Positions 43,537 through 53,873 of a stretch of 64,000 nt of DNA are shown piece after piece. Origin of the DNA: Gonocerus acuteangulatus (taxonomy: Eukaryota > Arthropoda > Insecta > Hemiptera > Coreidae). Position 1 is the first letter of the stretch. Each line of letters begins with the position of its first letter. Below the pieces are notes generated by a model. It was not told the DNA's origin and searched no databases. It saw only the letters and a program-made list of their open reading frames with translations. The stretch is taken from the NCBI GenBank assembly GCA_946811695.1, contig OX328125.1:109154715-109218714 (forward strand). Reading direction: 5' to 3'. The translations under genes were made by a program, and so were the position numbers.

Positions 43537-45620
43537 TGCCTAATGGTAAAGCATACCAGGAATGCCTAGACGCTAAGCTCACTGAGGTATTACGAGGCAG
43601 AGGTGAGGCTACAGATGACCTTTGGGCTGGAATAGCCGAGGCAGTGAAGCAAGCAGCACAGGAGGCTTTAGGTTACCAAGGAAAAGAAATAAGAGCCCCA
43701 TGGTTTGATGATGAATGTCAAGCAGTCACGACCATAAAAAACGAGGCGTACAAGAGAGTAATACAGCACAATACTAGACGTGCTCGGGAGGAATACCGGG
43801 CCAAGCGGAGAAGAGAAAAGAGAACTCACCGTAGGAAGAAGCGACTATGGGAAAATAAAAAGATGGAGGACATTGAATCTCACCGGAGAGTGCATGAGAG
43901 CCGCCTGTTCTTTCAGAAAGTTAATGAAGGGAGAGCCGTCTTCAAACCAAGAGTTACAAGCTGTAAGGATGAAGATGGGAACCTCCTCACAAACAAGCAT
44001 GAGATTCTGGATAGGTGGAGGAGTTACTTTAGCAAGTCCCTTAACAAGGAAGACACACAAGATACTATAGTGGAAATAGAAGCTGAAGACATGCTAAATT
44101 ATGTTGAGCCACCCGATGATGAGGAAGTTCAAGATGCAATAAATAAGTTAAAGAACAACAAAGCACCGGGCCTGGATGGAATTCAGGCAGAGCTTCTGCG
44201 TTATGGTGGAACAGGGCTTCTAAAGGAACTCCATAACCTCATCATGTCCATCTGGGAGAGTGAAGAAATGCCCGAAGAATGGAATCGAGGAGTAATCTAT
44301 CCTCTCCATAAAAAGGGAGATCAGAAGGATTGCGCGAATTATCGTGGAATAGTCCTTCTTTCCTGCGCGTATAAAGTCCTCTCAAATGTCCTCTACGAAA
44401 GGCTTGTTCCACACGCTGAGAGAGAGATTGGCAAATACCAGGCGGGATTTAGAAGAGGTAAGTCCACTACGGATCAGATCTTCTCCCTGAGGATGATGCT
44501 TGAGAAATGCAAAGAACACAAGATAGTCACGCATCATCTCTTTCTGGACTTCAAATCAGCATATGACAGCGTCTCAAGGCCAGCACTCTATCAAGCTCTC
44601 GATGAGACGAATATCCCCGGAAAACTGATCCGCTTGGTGAGGATGACAATGAAAAATTCAAGCTGCACTGTACGAGTGGGAACTGACCTGTCTGACTCAT
44701 TTAATACTAATAGTGGGGTCAGACAAGGAGATGCCCTAGCATGTCTCCTGTTTAATTTTGCAGCCGAGAAAGCAGTGCGCCGCTCTGGTATTCAGCTAAG
44801 CGTCACCCTCTTTAACAGCACGGTCCAGCTCTTAGGATACGCGGATGACTTCGACATTGTGGCCAGGTCGGAGCGGTCCCTGAAAGAGGCATTCCTCACT
44901 CTTGAGACAGAAGCTAAGCTTCTTGGACTAGTTGTCAATGAAGAGAAGACAAAGTACTTAAGAGTTGGAGGCATTGAAGCAGGCCCCAGAAAGTTTGAAG
45001 TTGGACCGTATAAGTTTGAGAGGGTGAACAGCTTTGTATACCTGGGGACTGAAGTGAACGCAATGAATGACATCACCCAGGAGATCAACAGAAGAATTGC
45101 GGCGGCAAACCGATGCTTCTTTGGGCTCTCCAGACACTTCAGAAGCCGATGCCTCTCTGGCGGGACCAAGATCAATCTGTATAAAATGTTGGTTCGGCCA
45201 GTTCTAACTTATGGGTCGGAAGCTTGGGCCACAACTAAAGCAGATGACTCAAGAATCTTGTCTGTTGAAAGAGCTATATTAAGAAGGATCTTTGGTCCCG
45301 TTAGAGATGGGGAGGCATGGAGGAGACGGAAGAATGCAGAGTTGTACCGGTTTTATGGTGATGCAGATGCCGCAAAATTCATCAAGATAGGTAGGCTTCG
45401 CTGGGCTGGCCATGTTCTAAGAATGGGGGATGGCGAACTAACTAAAAAGATGTTGACCGACAGGATGTTTGGAAAACGGAGAGTTGGCAGGCCAAATGTG
45501 AAATGGGAAGATGCCGTCAACTCAGATGCACGAGACCTGCTTGGAGCTCGGAATTGGAAAGCTGCTGCACAGGACCGAGCCACCTGGCGGAGGCTTTTAG
45601 AGGCGGCCCAGACTCGGTGA
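43536..45620 (+). CDS. RTE reverse transcriptase (endonuclease missing)
   Basis: A 694-codon uninterrupted frame. A basic linker (RRAREEYRAKRRREKRTHRR) is followed by KAPGLDG (about 208), YRGIVLLSCAYKVLS (about 268), FRRGKSTTDQIF, LFLDFKSAYDS, GVRQGDALACLLFN, YADDFDIV (434-441) with the two palm aspartates, the thumb, and a tail with RWAGHVLRMGDGE and GRPNVKWEDAV. The first Met uses the last base of the target duplication, so this is not the natural start. A complete RT without EN suggests a recent insertion that was dead on arrival. Confidence 0.9.
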   Translation: MPNGKAYQECLDAKLTEVLRGRGEATDDLWAGIAEAVKQAAQEALGYQGKEIRAPWFDDECQAVTTIKNEAYKRVIQHNTRRAREEYRAKRRREKRTHRRKKRLWENKKMEDIESHRRVHESRLFFQKVNEGRAVFKPRVTSCKDEDGNLLTNKHEILDRWRSYFSKSLNKEDTQDTIVEIEAEDMLNYVEPPDDEEVQDAINKLKNNKAPGLDGIQAELLRYGGTGLLKELHNLIMSIWESEEMPEEWNRGVIYPLHKKGDQKDCANYRGIVLLSCAYKVLSNVLYERLVPHAEREIGKYQAGFRRGKSTTDQIFSLRMMLEKCKEHKIVTHHLFLDFKSAYDSVSRPALYQALDETNIPGKLIRLVRMTMKNSSCTVRVGTDLSDSFNTNSGVRQGDALACLLFNFAAEKAVRRSGIQLSVTLFNSTVQLLGYADDFDIVARSERSLKEAFLTLETEAKLLGLVVNEEKTKYLRVGGIEAGPRKFEVGPYKFERVNSFVYLGTEVNAMNDITQEINRRIAAANRCFFGLSRHFRSRCLSGGTKINLYKMLVRPVLTYGSEAWATTKADDSRILSVERAILRRIFGPVRDGEAWRRRKNAELYRFYGDADAAKFIKIGRLRWAGHVLRMGDGELTKKMLTDRMFGKRRVGRPNVKWEDAVNSDARDLLGARNWKAAAQDRATWRRLLEAAQTR

Positions 45621-45650
45621 CGGGTTGTTGCGCCGGATATGATGATGATG
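43537..45650 (+). mobile_element. 5'-truncated RTE-clade LINE
   Basis: A 2,114-bp insertion between perfect 16-bp repeats, ending in a short TGA-type tail (atgatgatgatg). Such microsatellite tails rather than poly(A) are typical of RTE elements. The endonuclease domain and 5' UTR are missing. The insertion lies in an internal block of the CGCGGTTCC family. Confidence 0.9.
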
Positions 45651-45666
45651 ACTATAAGCAATTAAA
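45651..45666. repeat. RTE target-site duplication, right
   Basis: ACTATAAGCAATTAAA, following the TGA-type tail. Confidence 0.85.
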
Positions 45667-46857
45667 AACACTAGGGAATATGCCAAAGAACTCGGAGTAG
45701 GAGCCTCGACAGGAAATCGACAAATCCAAAACTGACATTTCATACAGTACAGCCTGATATATTTTTAACAATGAATTGTTTTTCTTATTTTAATTAATCT
45801 GTTTTATTGTCAAATACATTATCCAACTTTAAGCAATTAAAAAATAACAAGGAATAAAAACAAAAAAAAAGAACCGTTCGAATAAACGAAATCAATTACT
45901 TCAAAGTTTAAGCACTTATTTCTCCGATTGACATAGCCTAATCAAAAATTGTTTTAGAATCTTTTTTGTAGAAAATTTAGTAAGCTTTCGCATGGTAACC
46001 CTCCGTTTACCAATATTCCTAACCGTCTTCGAGATATTAGGGAATGTATACGAAGTTCCCAAAACATTTCATGTCTGTTAATAAAATATTTTATTCTAAT
46101 CTTTCCTTAGCTCCAAACGTAACCAAAATTTTAACATATAAGTGTTGATGAAATTCAAACATGCAGAAAATGTTTCAACTGAATCCCATAATTTTAAGTA
46201 TCAAAATCAAAGACAAAAAGAACAGTTCGAATAAGCGAAATCAATTACTTTAAAGTTTTAAGCACTTATTTCTCCGATTGACATCGCCTAATCAAAACTT
46301 TCATCAGAACCTTTCTTGTAGAACATTTAGTAAGCTTTCTAATGGTATTATTCCGTTTCCCAAATTCTTAACCTTTTTCGAGATATTAAGGAACGTATAC
46401 AAAGTTACCATAACTTTTTTGTGTCTGTTAATAAAATATTTTATTATAACCCTTCCTTAACTCCAAACGCAACCAAAATTTCAACATATTAGTTTTAATG
46501 AAAGTAGAACATGCAGTAAATGTTTCAACTGAATCCCATGATTCTACGTACCCAAACCAAAAACGGCATTCAAAAATTATTTTTTCTGTTTTCTCGAAAA
46601 CGGTTAAAGCTATCGCCTTGAAAATGGTTCCATTCGTTTTCCTAGCCCAAGAAGCCTATAAAAAGAGTACTTACAAGCTTATGAACTCAAAAACGTAAGC
46701 GTTACGATTTTTTTTGCGCGCATTTCGCCCCAAACGCCATCTTCCAGTCGGCGGATTTTGCTGGTTAACGAATTTGACCTTTCAAATTGGACGACAGATT
46801 TTTGTACCAAATTTCATCAAAATCGGACCATCAGGGAAGCCAGAAATGAGCGAACAG

Positions 46858-46912
<55 letters not shown>

Positions 46913-47018
46913 AATTTGAACCACCATTATTTTCGGTCTCTAGGGGTTCTGAAACGCGAAATTTTCTTGTCGGCACTTCCGGATTGTTTCATTGTATCAA
47001 CCTTACAAGCGGGGTTCC
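45667..47018 (-). mobile_element. CGCGGTTCC-family internal region and left arm
   Basis: Two near-repeats of the block 'caattactt(c/t)aaagttt' .. 'gaaatattaagg' occur at 45850-46140 and 46200-46500. They are followed by the 'cttccagtcggcgga' block, TA tract (46861-46911), 'ccgaaaata' block in reverse and the start of the left-end hairpin. Confidence 0.6.
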
Positions 47019-47027
47019 TCCCTATGG
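47019..47027. repeat. 9-bp target-site duplication, left
   Basis: TCCCTATGG, identical to 59179-59187. It interrupts the terminal hairpin of the host CGCGGTTCC element. Confidence 0.9.
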
Positions 47028-48139
47028 AGCCCTATTACGCTGGAACAGCAACATTGCAACCCCAACTTCTAACATACTCAGTAATTTGTTGCTAATTTGT
47101 TACACTATTTTCAAATTTGTCGCTCCAGCCGTTTCCGAGAAAACGTGGCTGTGCTACCGTAATATTACGCCAGCACAGCCACCCCTGTAACTTTTGATCT
47201 AATTGTCTGACGAAATTCAGATTGGTACGAGAATTTGTTGCTAATTTGTTGCTCTAGAATGACACCAATCACGAATTTGTCGCTCCAGCCGTTTCCGAGA
47301 AAACGTGGCTGTGCTAGCGTAATATTACGCCAGCACAGCCACCCCCGTAACTTTTGATCTAATTGTCTGACGAAATTCAGATTGGTACGAGAATTTGTTG
47401 CTAATTTGTTGCTCTAGAATGACACCAATCGTGAATTTGTCGCTCCAGCCGTTTCCGAGAAAACGTGGCTGTGCTACCGTAATATTACGCCAGCACAGCC
47501 ACCCCTGTAACTTTTGATCTAATTGTCTTACGAAATTCAGATTGGTACGAGAATTTGTTGCTAATTTGTTGCTCTAGAATGACACCAATCACGAATTTGT
47601 CGCTCCAGCCGTTTCCGAGAAAACGTGGCTGTGCTAGCGTAATATTACGCCAGCACAGCCACCCCCGTAACTTTTGATCTAATTGTCTGACGAAATTCAG
47701 ATTGGTACGAGAATTTGTTGCTAATTTGTTGCTCTAGAATGACACCAATCACGAATTTGTCGCTCCAGCCGTTTCCGAGAAAACGGGGCTGTGCTACCGT
47801 AATATTACGCCAGCACAGCCACACCCGTAACTTTTGATCTAATTGTCTGACGAAATTCAGATTGGTACCAGAATTTGTTGCTAATTTGTTGCTCTAGAAT
47901 GACACCAATCACGAATTTGTCGCTCCAGCCGTTTCCTGGAAAACGTGGCTGTGCTAGCGTAATATTACGCCAGCACAGCCACCCCCGGAACTTTTGATCT
48001 AAGTGTCTGACGAAATTCAGATTGGTACGAGAATTTGTTGCTAATTTGTTGCTCTAGAATGACACCAATCACGAATTTTTCGCTCCAGCCGTTTCCGAGA
48101 AAACGTGGCTGTGCTAGCGTAATATTACGCCAGCACAAA
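47028..48139 (+). repeat. 160-bp array, left arm (7 hairpin-bearing units)
   Basis: 'cgctccagccgtttccgaga' recurs at 47121, 47281, 47441, 47601, 47761, 47921 and 48081, exactly 160 bp apart. Each unit has 'aaacgtggctgtgct', a TAATATTAC hairpin apex, 'agcacagccac', 'aacttttgatctaa', and two to three 'aatttgttgct' repeats. Most of the left-arm units alternate between two hairpin variants (CTACCG and CTAGCG). The first 90 bp are a divergent terminal unit. Confidence 0.95.
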
Positions 48140-49341
48140 TTCGTGATTGGTGGTTAATGAACATAAACTTTTAAATAAGAAGAAAGATTTTTGTACCAAA
48201 TGTTATCAAATTCGAACCATTTTCTTCCTTATAATTCAAACCCCCCCCTAAAAGTACTTAAACGTTTGAATATAAAAATAAAAGACCTTTCTTAGCGAGT
48301 GTTTATACTTTAAACGGATGGCCCGTGTAAAATTTCAAATTTTTGTGTCAAGGGCGGAAACTCTTTGAGGGAAAAATTCACATTTTATTTCTCAGTTTTA
48401 GTAATTCAAGGTCTGCCATGATAGTTGAAATTAACCTCAATTAAAAATAATACTATGAAATAGATACAGTATAGTAACAGCTGTTCTGTTATCGTCCTAG
48501 CAATGCATGCTACCTAGGCTTGCCTGCTCTAACCAACTCAAACTTTAAACCCCTCTAAAAATAATTAAAAATTCGAATATCAAAAAATTCTTTCTTAGCG
48601 AGCACCTACGTTCTATAGGGAGTGTCCTGCAAAATTTCAAAATTTTCTGTCGTGTGGTTTGGGCTAGGGGATGATAGGTCAGTAAGTGAGTGAGTGAGTG
48701 AGTGGTATTTGACAAATATATAGTAGATTTTTCAAAAATACCTATCTCTTTCCTCATCGTCCGAATCAATACACTCATCTTCTCCATCATTTTCACACAT
48801 TTACTTAAAATGCCTCTTCATTATTTCTTGATTCTCTTAATATAAAATGTCAAACGGCGGTCGAAAGAAGACATTATATTTTAAATTTTTGTTACGTAAG
48901 TAGAGTGTTGAGAACACCCTAAGTCAGTAAAAGGCCCAGGAAATAAACAAATAATGTTTTTTTTTCTGCGAATGCAACCTCAATGTGAAGAGAACTACTC
49001 TTTATGAAGGTACCAAAGCGATGAAATGGATTGTAAATTTTTAAATTCAAAATATAGTGCTAATTAAGTCATGGGGTGCTTAAAACTCCCCACATCTCTA
49101 CTTAAAGGTTAATATTATGTTTTGGTATTTTGAGAAAAATTAAAACACCGACGCAATGGCATACCGGAGAACGGGAGATTATAAGAATCAGCCTTCACAG
49201 GAATCTGACAGTACCTAGTAGCTACAGGAAATTCACCGCTTCCTCCCCTCATTCTTAACTCTCTTAACTCGTCCACGTGATGTTATGTTTACATACCTGG
49301 TAACAACAACTCTAGCAGGCTCCCTTTATAAAATACTCTTT
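48140..49341. other. Loop, first part: unassigned repeats, no gene seen
   Basis: Two diverged units starting 'cctttcttagcgag' or 'tctttcttagcgag' and containing 'gtaaaatttcaaattttt' lie at about 48290 and 48590, preceded by 'attcaaaccccccc' or 'actcaaactttaaacccc'. A GAGT tetranucleotide run is at 48683-48704. No coding signal. Confidence 0.45.
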
Positions 49342-49478
49342 TTAGCACGGTTACTCCCTATCTCCATAGGGAGAACCCGCTTATGAGGTTGACCTCATGA
49401 CGCAATCCGGAAGTGCCGACTAGAAACTTTCACGTTTCAGACCCTATAGATTACGAAAATATAGGTGGCTAAAATTTG

Positions 49479-49539
<61 letters not shown>

Positions 49540-50880
49540 TTGTCTGTTCGCGCTCCTGACGGCTCAAAAATGGTCCGATTTTGATGAAATTTGGCACAAA
49601 GATCTGTCTTCTAATTTGAAAGGTCAAGTTCGTTAACCAGCAGAATCCGCCTACTTGAAGATAGTGTTTGGGGCGAAATTCGCGCAAAAAAAATCGTAAC
49701 GCTTACGTTTTTGAGTTTATATGCTTGCAGGTACTTGTTTTATAGGTTTGTTAACATAAGAAAACGAATGAACCCATTTTTAAGGTGATATATGTAACCC
49801 TTTCTGAGAAAAGTGGAATCAATGTTTTTGTAGGTCATTATTTTTTTGTGAGTACTTAGAATCGCGGGATTCAATTGAAATATTTTCTACATCTTGGAAA
49901 TTAATCCCAACTAAGATGATTAAATTTTGGTTACATTTGGAGTTAAGGAAGTATGCGAAAAAAAATATTTTATTAATAGACGTGAACAATTTTCGGATCT
50001 CCATACATTTTTCGTAAATATCTCGATACCGGTTGGGAAATCGTGGTAAGTGGAAAGTGACCATTCGAATGCTTACTAAATTCTCTACAAAAAATGTTTT
50101 GAAGACATTTGCGATGGGACGGTTATATTTGGAGAAATAAGTGCTTAAAACATAGGTAATTTCGTTCATTTGAACGAATCTTTTTGTGTGTTTCCTACAG
50201 TTTTTTATTCACTGCTCGTTATTTTTGTGATTGCTTATAGTAGTCAAATGTATTAGTCAATAAAACAGGATACGTATATATAGAAACAATGTTTTGTTTC
50301 AATTCGAAGGTGAGGAGCTAGGAGGCTTAGGGTGGAGGGCATTCCCAGTACAGGTATCGCCCAGTGTATCCTCGTCATCTGTAAGTCCCTTTCTAGAGTC
50401 ATAAAGATAAGCCTCCAAACAACTTTAGGAATGTAGGATTTCTAACTTTTGCCAGTATCAGAACAGCCGCTCTTTACATACCACAGTGGTACTGACTTAC
50501 CGGTTTATACTAGTTGCACTCCACACGGTGGTAGTACTTGTTATATGTCACAGCGGATCGCTCATTATAACCTTATTTTATACGTATTAAATAGGCACTT
50601 AAAAAAAATTTATTTGTGTATAAGTGTAGCGTTATTGGGATTAGAATACAATATTTTATTAACAGACATGAAATGGTTTGGAATCTTCGTATATTGTCCT
50701 TAATTTGTTTTTTCTTTTATGGTGCATCGAAATCTGAGTCATTAGCACCATTTTTTCCTTATATAATACTTAGATTTATCTAGCAACAATATTTTACACC
50801 GCAATTAAAGTGATTTGCTCTTCTTATAAACATAATATTTATATTATAATATAAACATAATACATTAATTTGTCTGACAA
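49342..50880 (+). mobile_element. CGCGGTTCC-family element (right end replaced)
   Basis: Left end TTAGCACGGTTACTCCC with hairpin, TA tract 49485-49537, 'cttgtctgttcgcgctc' and internal blocks. The expected right end is absent. Confidence 0.6.
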
Positions 50881-50887
50881 AAAAAAG

Positions 50888-51489
50888 TCCGACCCGCAGG
50901 AACTTCTTCATCTTAGCGCGGTTCCGTTCTTATCTCAAGTGCGATTAGTGAAGGAATATAGCAGCTATCGGTAGGTATTAGCACCATTCCCCCCCCCCTT
51001 AATATCTTCCAAACAGTTAAGAAATCGTGGGAAGTACGATGTAACCATTCAAAAGCTTACTAAATTCTCTAAAAAAAAGATTCTGAAGGAAATTTCGATG
51101 GGGCAATGTCAGTCGGAGAAGTAAGTGCTTAAAACTACGAAAGTGTTAGTTTTGTTATTTTAAACGGGTTTTTGTCACTGTTTACCTCACTTTTGTTTTT
51201 TAAGTTTATTTAACGGTGGAATGAGTATTTCATTAAAGCTGAGAAAATAAGAATCATATTGGTAATAGAGTTTTCCTAGAGTGAGCGTCGCGATGACGGG
51301 AGAGTCCCATCCGCTTAGAAAACTGTCAGTTTCCATATGTGGCGCTTTAAGCTTCCTTCTCTTTGGGATTTTATTTTATATTTTTAACGAAAGATCAAAA
51401 CCTAGCGATAGCAGCTACTATTCCATTCCTAATCGCACTTCGGATAAGAACGGAACCGCGCTAAGATGATGCAGTTCCTGCGAGTCGGA
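50888..51489. mobile_element. CGCGGTTCC right-end inverted pair
   Basis: The left side is a reversed right end (TCCGACCCGCAGGAACTTC) and the right side a forward right end (..CTGCGAGTCGGA). About 100 bp next to each, including 'gcagctatcggtaggta' and 'aatcgcactt', are inverse copies. A two-right-ended fold-back derivative. Confidence 0.6.
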
Positions 51490-51966
51490 AAAAAAATATT
51501 TTATTAATAGACGTGAAAAATTTTCGGATCTCCATACATTTTTCGTAAATATCTCGATACCGGTTGGGAAATCGTGGTAAGTGGAAAGTGACCATTCGAA
51601 TGCTTACTAAATTCTCTACAAAAAATGTTCTGAAGCAATATTCGATGGGACAACGTCAATGAGAGATATAAGCGCTTAAAACTTAAAAAGTGTTTGTTTT
51701 GTTGTTTTGAAATGGGTTTTCTCTTTCTTTATCTCACTTTTTAATTGGTTGTTTCTAGTTTTAAATTGCATTTATCAGTAAAATTAGTATTGTAGTAAAA
51801 TAAGCTAACAAACGGTGAAAGGTATTGGTAATAAGTTTGGAGTGGCTGTGGTAATCATGATGGCAGTGGCTGTCAGTTTCCTGTGATTTGTGATGCTAAT
51901 CTATTCCATTTCTTCAAGATGTACTTAACCGCGCTAAGATGACGCAGTTCCTGCGAGTTGGACTTT
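51490..51966 (+). mobile_element. CGCGGTTCC-family fragment with right end
   Basis: Internal block 'tctcgataccggttgggaaa', then right end 'ccgcgctaagatgacgcagt' and 'tcctgcgagttggactttt'. Bases 51530-51610 are nearly identical to 50004-50085. Confidence 0.6.
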
Positions 51967-51988
51967 TTCATGTTCTTAAAGGCCCATA

Positions 51989-52220
51989 TACAAAAATACA
52001 ACGAAAGCCTGAACAAATGAACAGTTGTCCCGCCGGGACGAAGTCATCCTATCCAGGATTCGTATTGGACACACCTTACTTACCCACACCTACCTACAAG
52101 TTTATTTCTTCATATGTTCTTATATACATATATATCACATTTGAAGTTGACGACTGACATTTAAAGAGTTTTTCGCCTCTGTTGCAGAACTCTATAAATT
52201 AAATAAATAAAAAAAAGAAA
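51989..52220 (+). pseudogene. Dead-on-arrival LINE (RNase H tail) with target duplication
   Basis: One frame reads SRRDEVILSRIRIGHTLLTH then TYLQ, the end of a Jockey/R1-type RNase H region. The 3' part ends AAATAAATAAAAAAAAGAAA. It is flanked by TAAAGGCCCATA at 51977-51988 and 52221-52232. Only 232 bp were inserted. Confidence 0.8.
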
Positions 52221-52232
52221 TAAAGGCCCATA

Positions 52233-52668
52233 AATGTTGTTAAAGGCTAATGTACATTAAATGTTCTTAAAGGCTAATGTACATTAAATGTCCACAATTA
52301 TCTCATTCAAACCGTAGTATCAATTCAAACAATAATAATATAAACTTCTGGTTAGTGACAACGTTTCGAAAATCACTTCTCTTCGAAAATAAATCCTCCA
52401 GACTGCCGAATCACACAAATGTTGTTTTATTTAATCAAATTTCCAAAGGAATACTCAAAACGGAGATTATCTCTCAATTTCATAATGTAATTGAAATTCT
52501 AGAATAAAAAAAAAAACAGCAAATAAATAAGAGTAATTTGTGTTTTTTTTGTGATATCATCAAAATTAAATGAAAATTATTCTTGATATTAATTCTTGCA
52601 TAAAAGTTAATTACAGAACAAATAGATCGAAAATTATGAACGTTTTTACAAAAGGCTTCCTTGCAAAA
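52233..52668. other. No gene seen
   Basis: Starts with two 31-bp units of 'aaatgttcttaaaggctaat' plus 'gtacatt'; the rest is AT-rich non-coding. Confidence 0.5.
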
Positions 52669-52875
52669 CACACTGACGACACCTAGTCACACAGGTGATG
52701 TGATGATGTGCCGACTAGAAACACACTGATGACACCTAGTCACACAGGTGATGTGATGATGTGCCGACTAGAAACACACTGACGACACCTAGTCACACAG
52801 GTGATGTGATGATGTGCCGACTAGAAACACACTGACGACACCTAGTCACACAGGTGATGTGATGATGTGCCGACT
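52669..52875. repeat. 53-bp tandem repeat, 4 units
   Basis: Unit 'acacactgacgacacctagt' .. 'cacaggtgatgtgatgatgt' .. 'gccgactaga'. The last part of the unit is the CGCGGTTCC-family block 'gtgccgactagaaaatttt', so the array grew out of that element. Confidence 0.9.
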
Positions 52876-52948
52876 AGACAATTTTGCGTTTCAGATCCCC
52901 TAGAGACCGAAAATAATGGTGGTTCAAATTTATATATATATATATATA

Positions 52949-53801
52949 CAGGGTGTTCAAAACTCGATTGACACCCCCCCTTTTTTCCACAATTTTTGAT
53001 ATTTAAAAGTGAAACTTAGTGGGTCTTAACGTGGTCGAATGTACATTCATTGGACCCAATGCACGACCCCTCAACTTTTATTATTTAGGAAATTCCTCGT
53101 TGCACCCTGGATGTCGGCACTAATGGCCTAGATGTCAAGACGCCGTAAAAAATAAATAAATCGTCCAACACAAAAATAATTGCTACGAAATTCTAATCAT
53201 TAGGTGAGTTCTATTGCTTTAAATTTATTATTTTAATGCCTTTATAAATTAATTGAATTTGATTTTTAGGTGGAGCAAAAAGTTTAGAAAACGTTTATTA
53301 AGTTTTACGGAAGCGTAGACCACGTTGATCATAAACTTTTCTGAAAACTTCAAAAACAAAAGTGTGTTTTGCCCCATTCCTATTTAGGTTTTAGGCATTT
53401 AAAGGTACTTTTTGGAAAGAAAATTTAATCCTCTACAACGATTATACCAATTACTTTTTCCATTACGGACATACTTTCTGCGTTATTGGCAGAAAAGTGA
53501 CAAAAAACAAGGGTTTTAACGGTTTTTGGCAATTTGTTACTCATTGGTGCGCTTTAGCGAAAAAATGACCGATATAAAATCGACCTAAAATTCAATTCTC
53601 TACAATAATCCGTCATAAAAATAACCCCCTTCCATTGAAGATTCCAGAGTTAGGGTTGCTGGAGAAGACCTGGAGAAAGTTGAGGGGTCGTGCATTGGGT
53701 CCAATGAATGTACATTCGACCACGTTTATACCCACCAAGTTTCGCTTTTAAATATCAAAAATTGTGGAAAAAAGGGGGGTGTCAATCGAGTTTTGAACAC
53801 C

Positions 53802-53804
<3 letters not shown>
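52949..53804. mobile_element. Palindromic CAGGGTGTTC element
   Basis: Arms of about 138 bp start CAGGGTGTTCAAAACTCGAT and include 'acccaatgcacgacccctca'. The centre holds a SINE-A scrap (53093-53160) and non-coding DNA. It is inserted in TA sequence of a CGCGGTTCC fragment (52876-52948). Confidence 0.75.

Positions 53805-53870
<66 letters not shown>
53805..53870. repeat. (TA)n microsatellite
   Basis: 66 bp of TA between two palindromic elements. Confidence 0.95.

Positions 53871-53873
<3 letters not shown>

Noticed and set aside
43845..45661. Minus-strand frames of 71-127 codons
   Set aside because: Shadows of the 694-codon RTE reverse transcriptase on the plus strand.
47121..48135. CRISPR-like regular repeats
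   Set aside because: Units are contiguous 160-bp tandem repeats with no unique spacers, in a eukaryotic genome.
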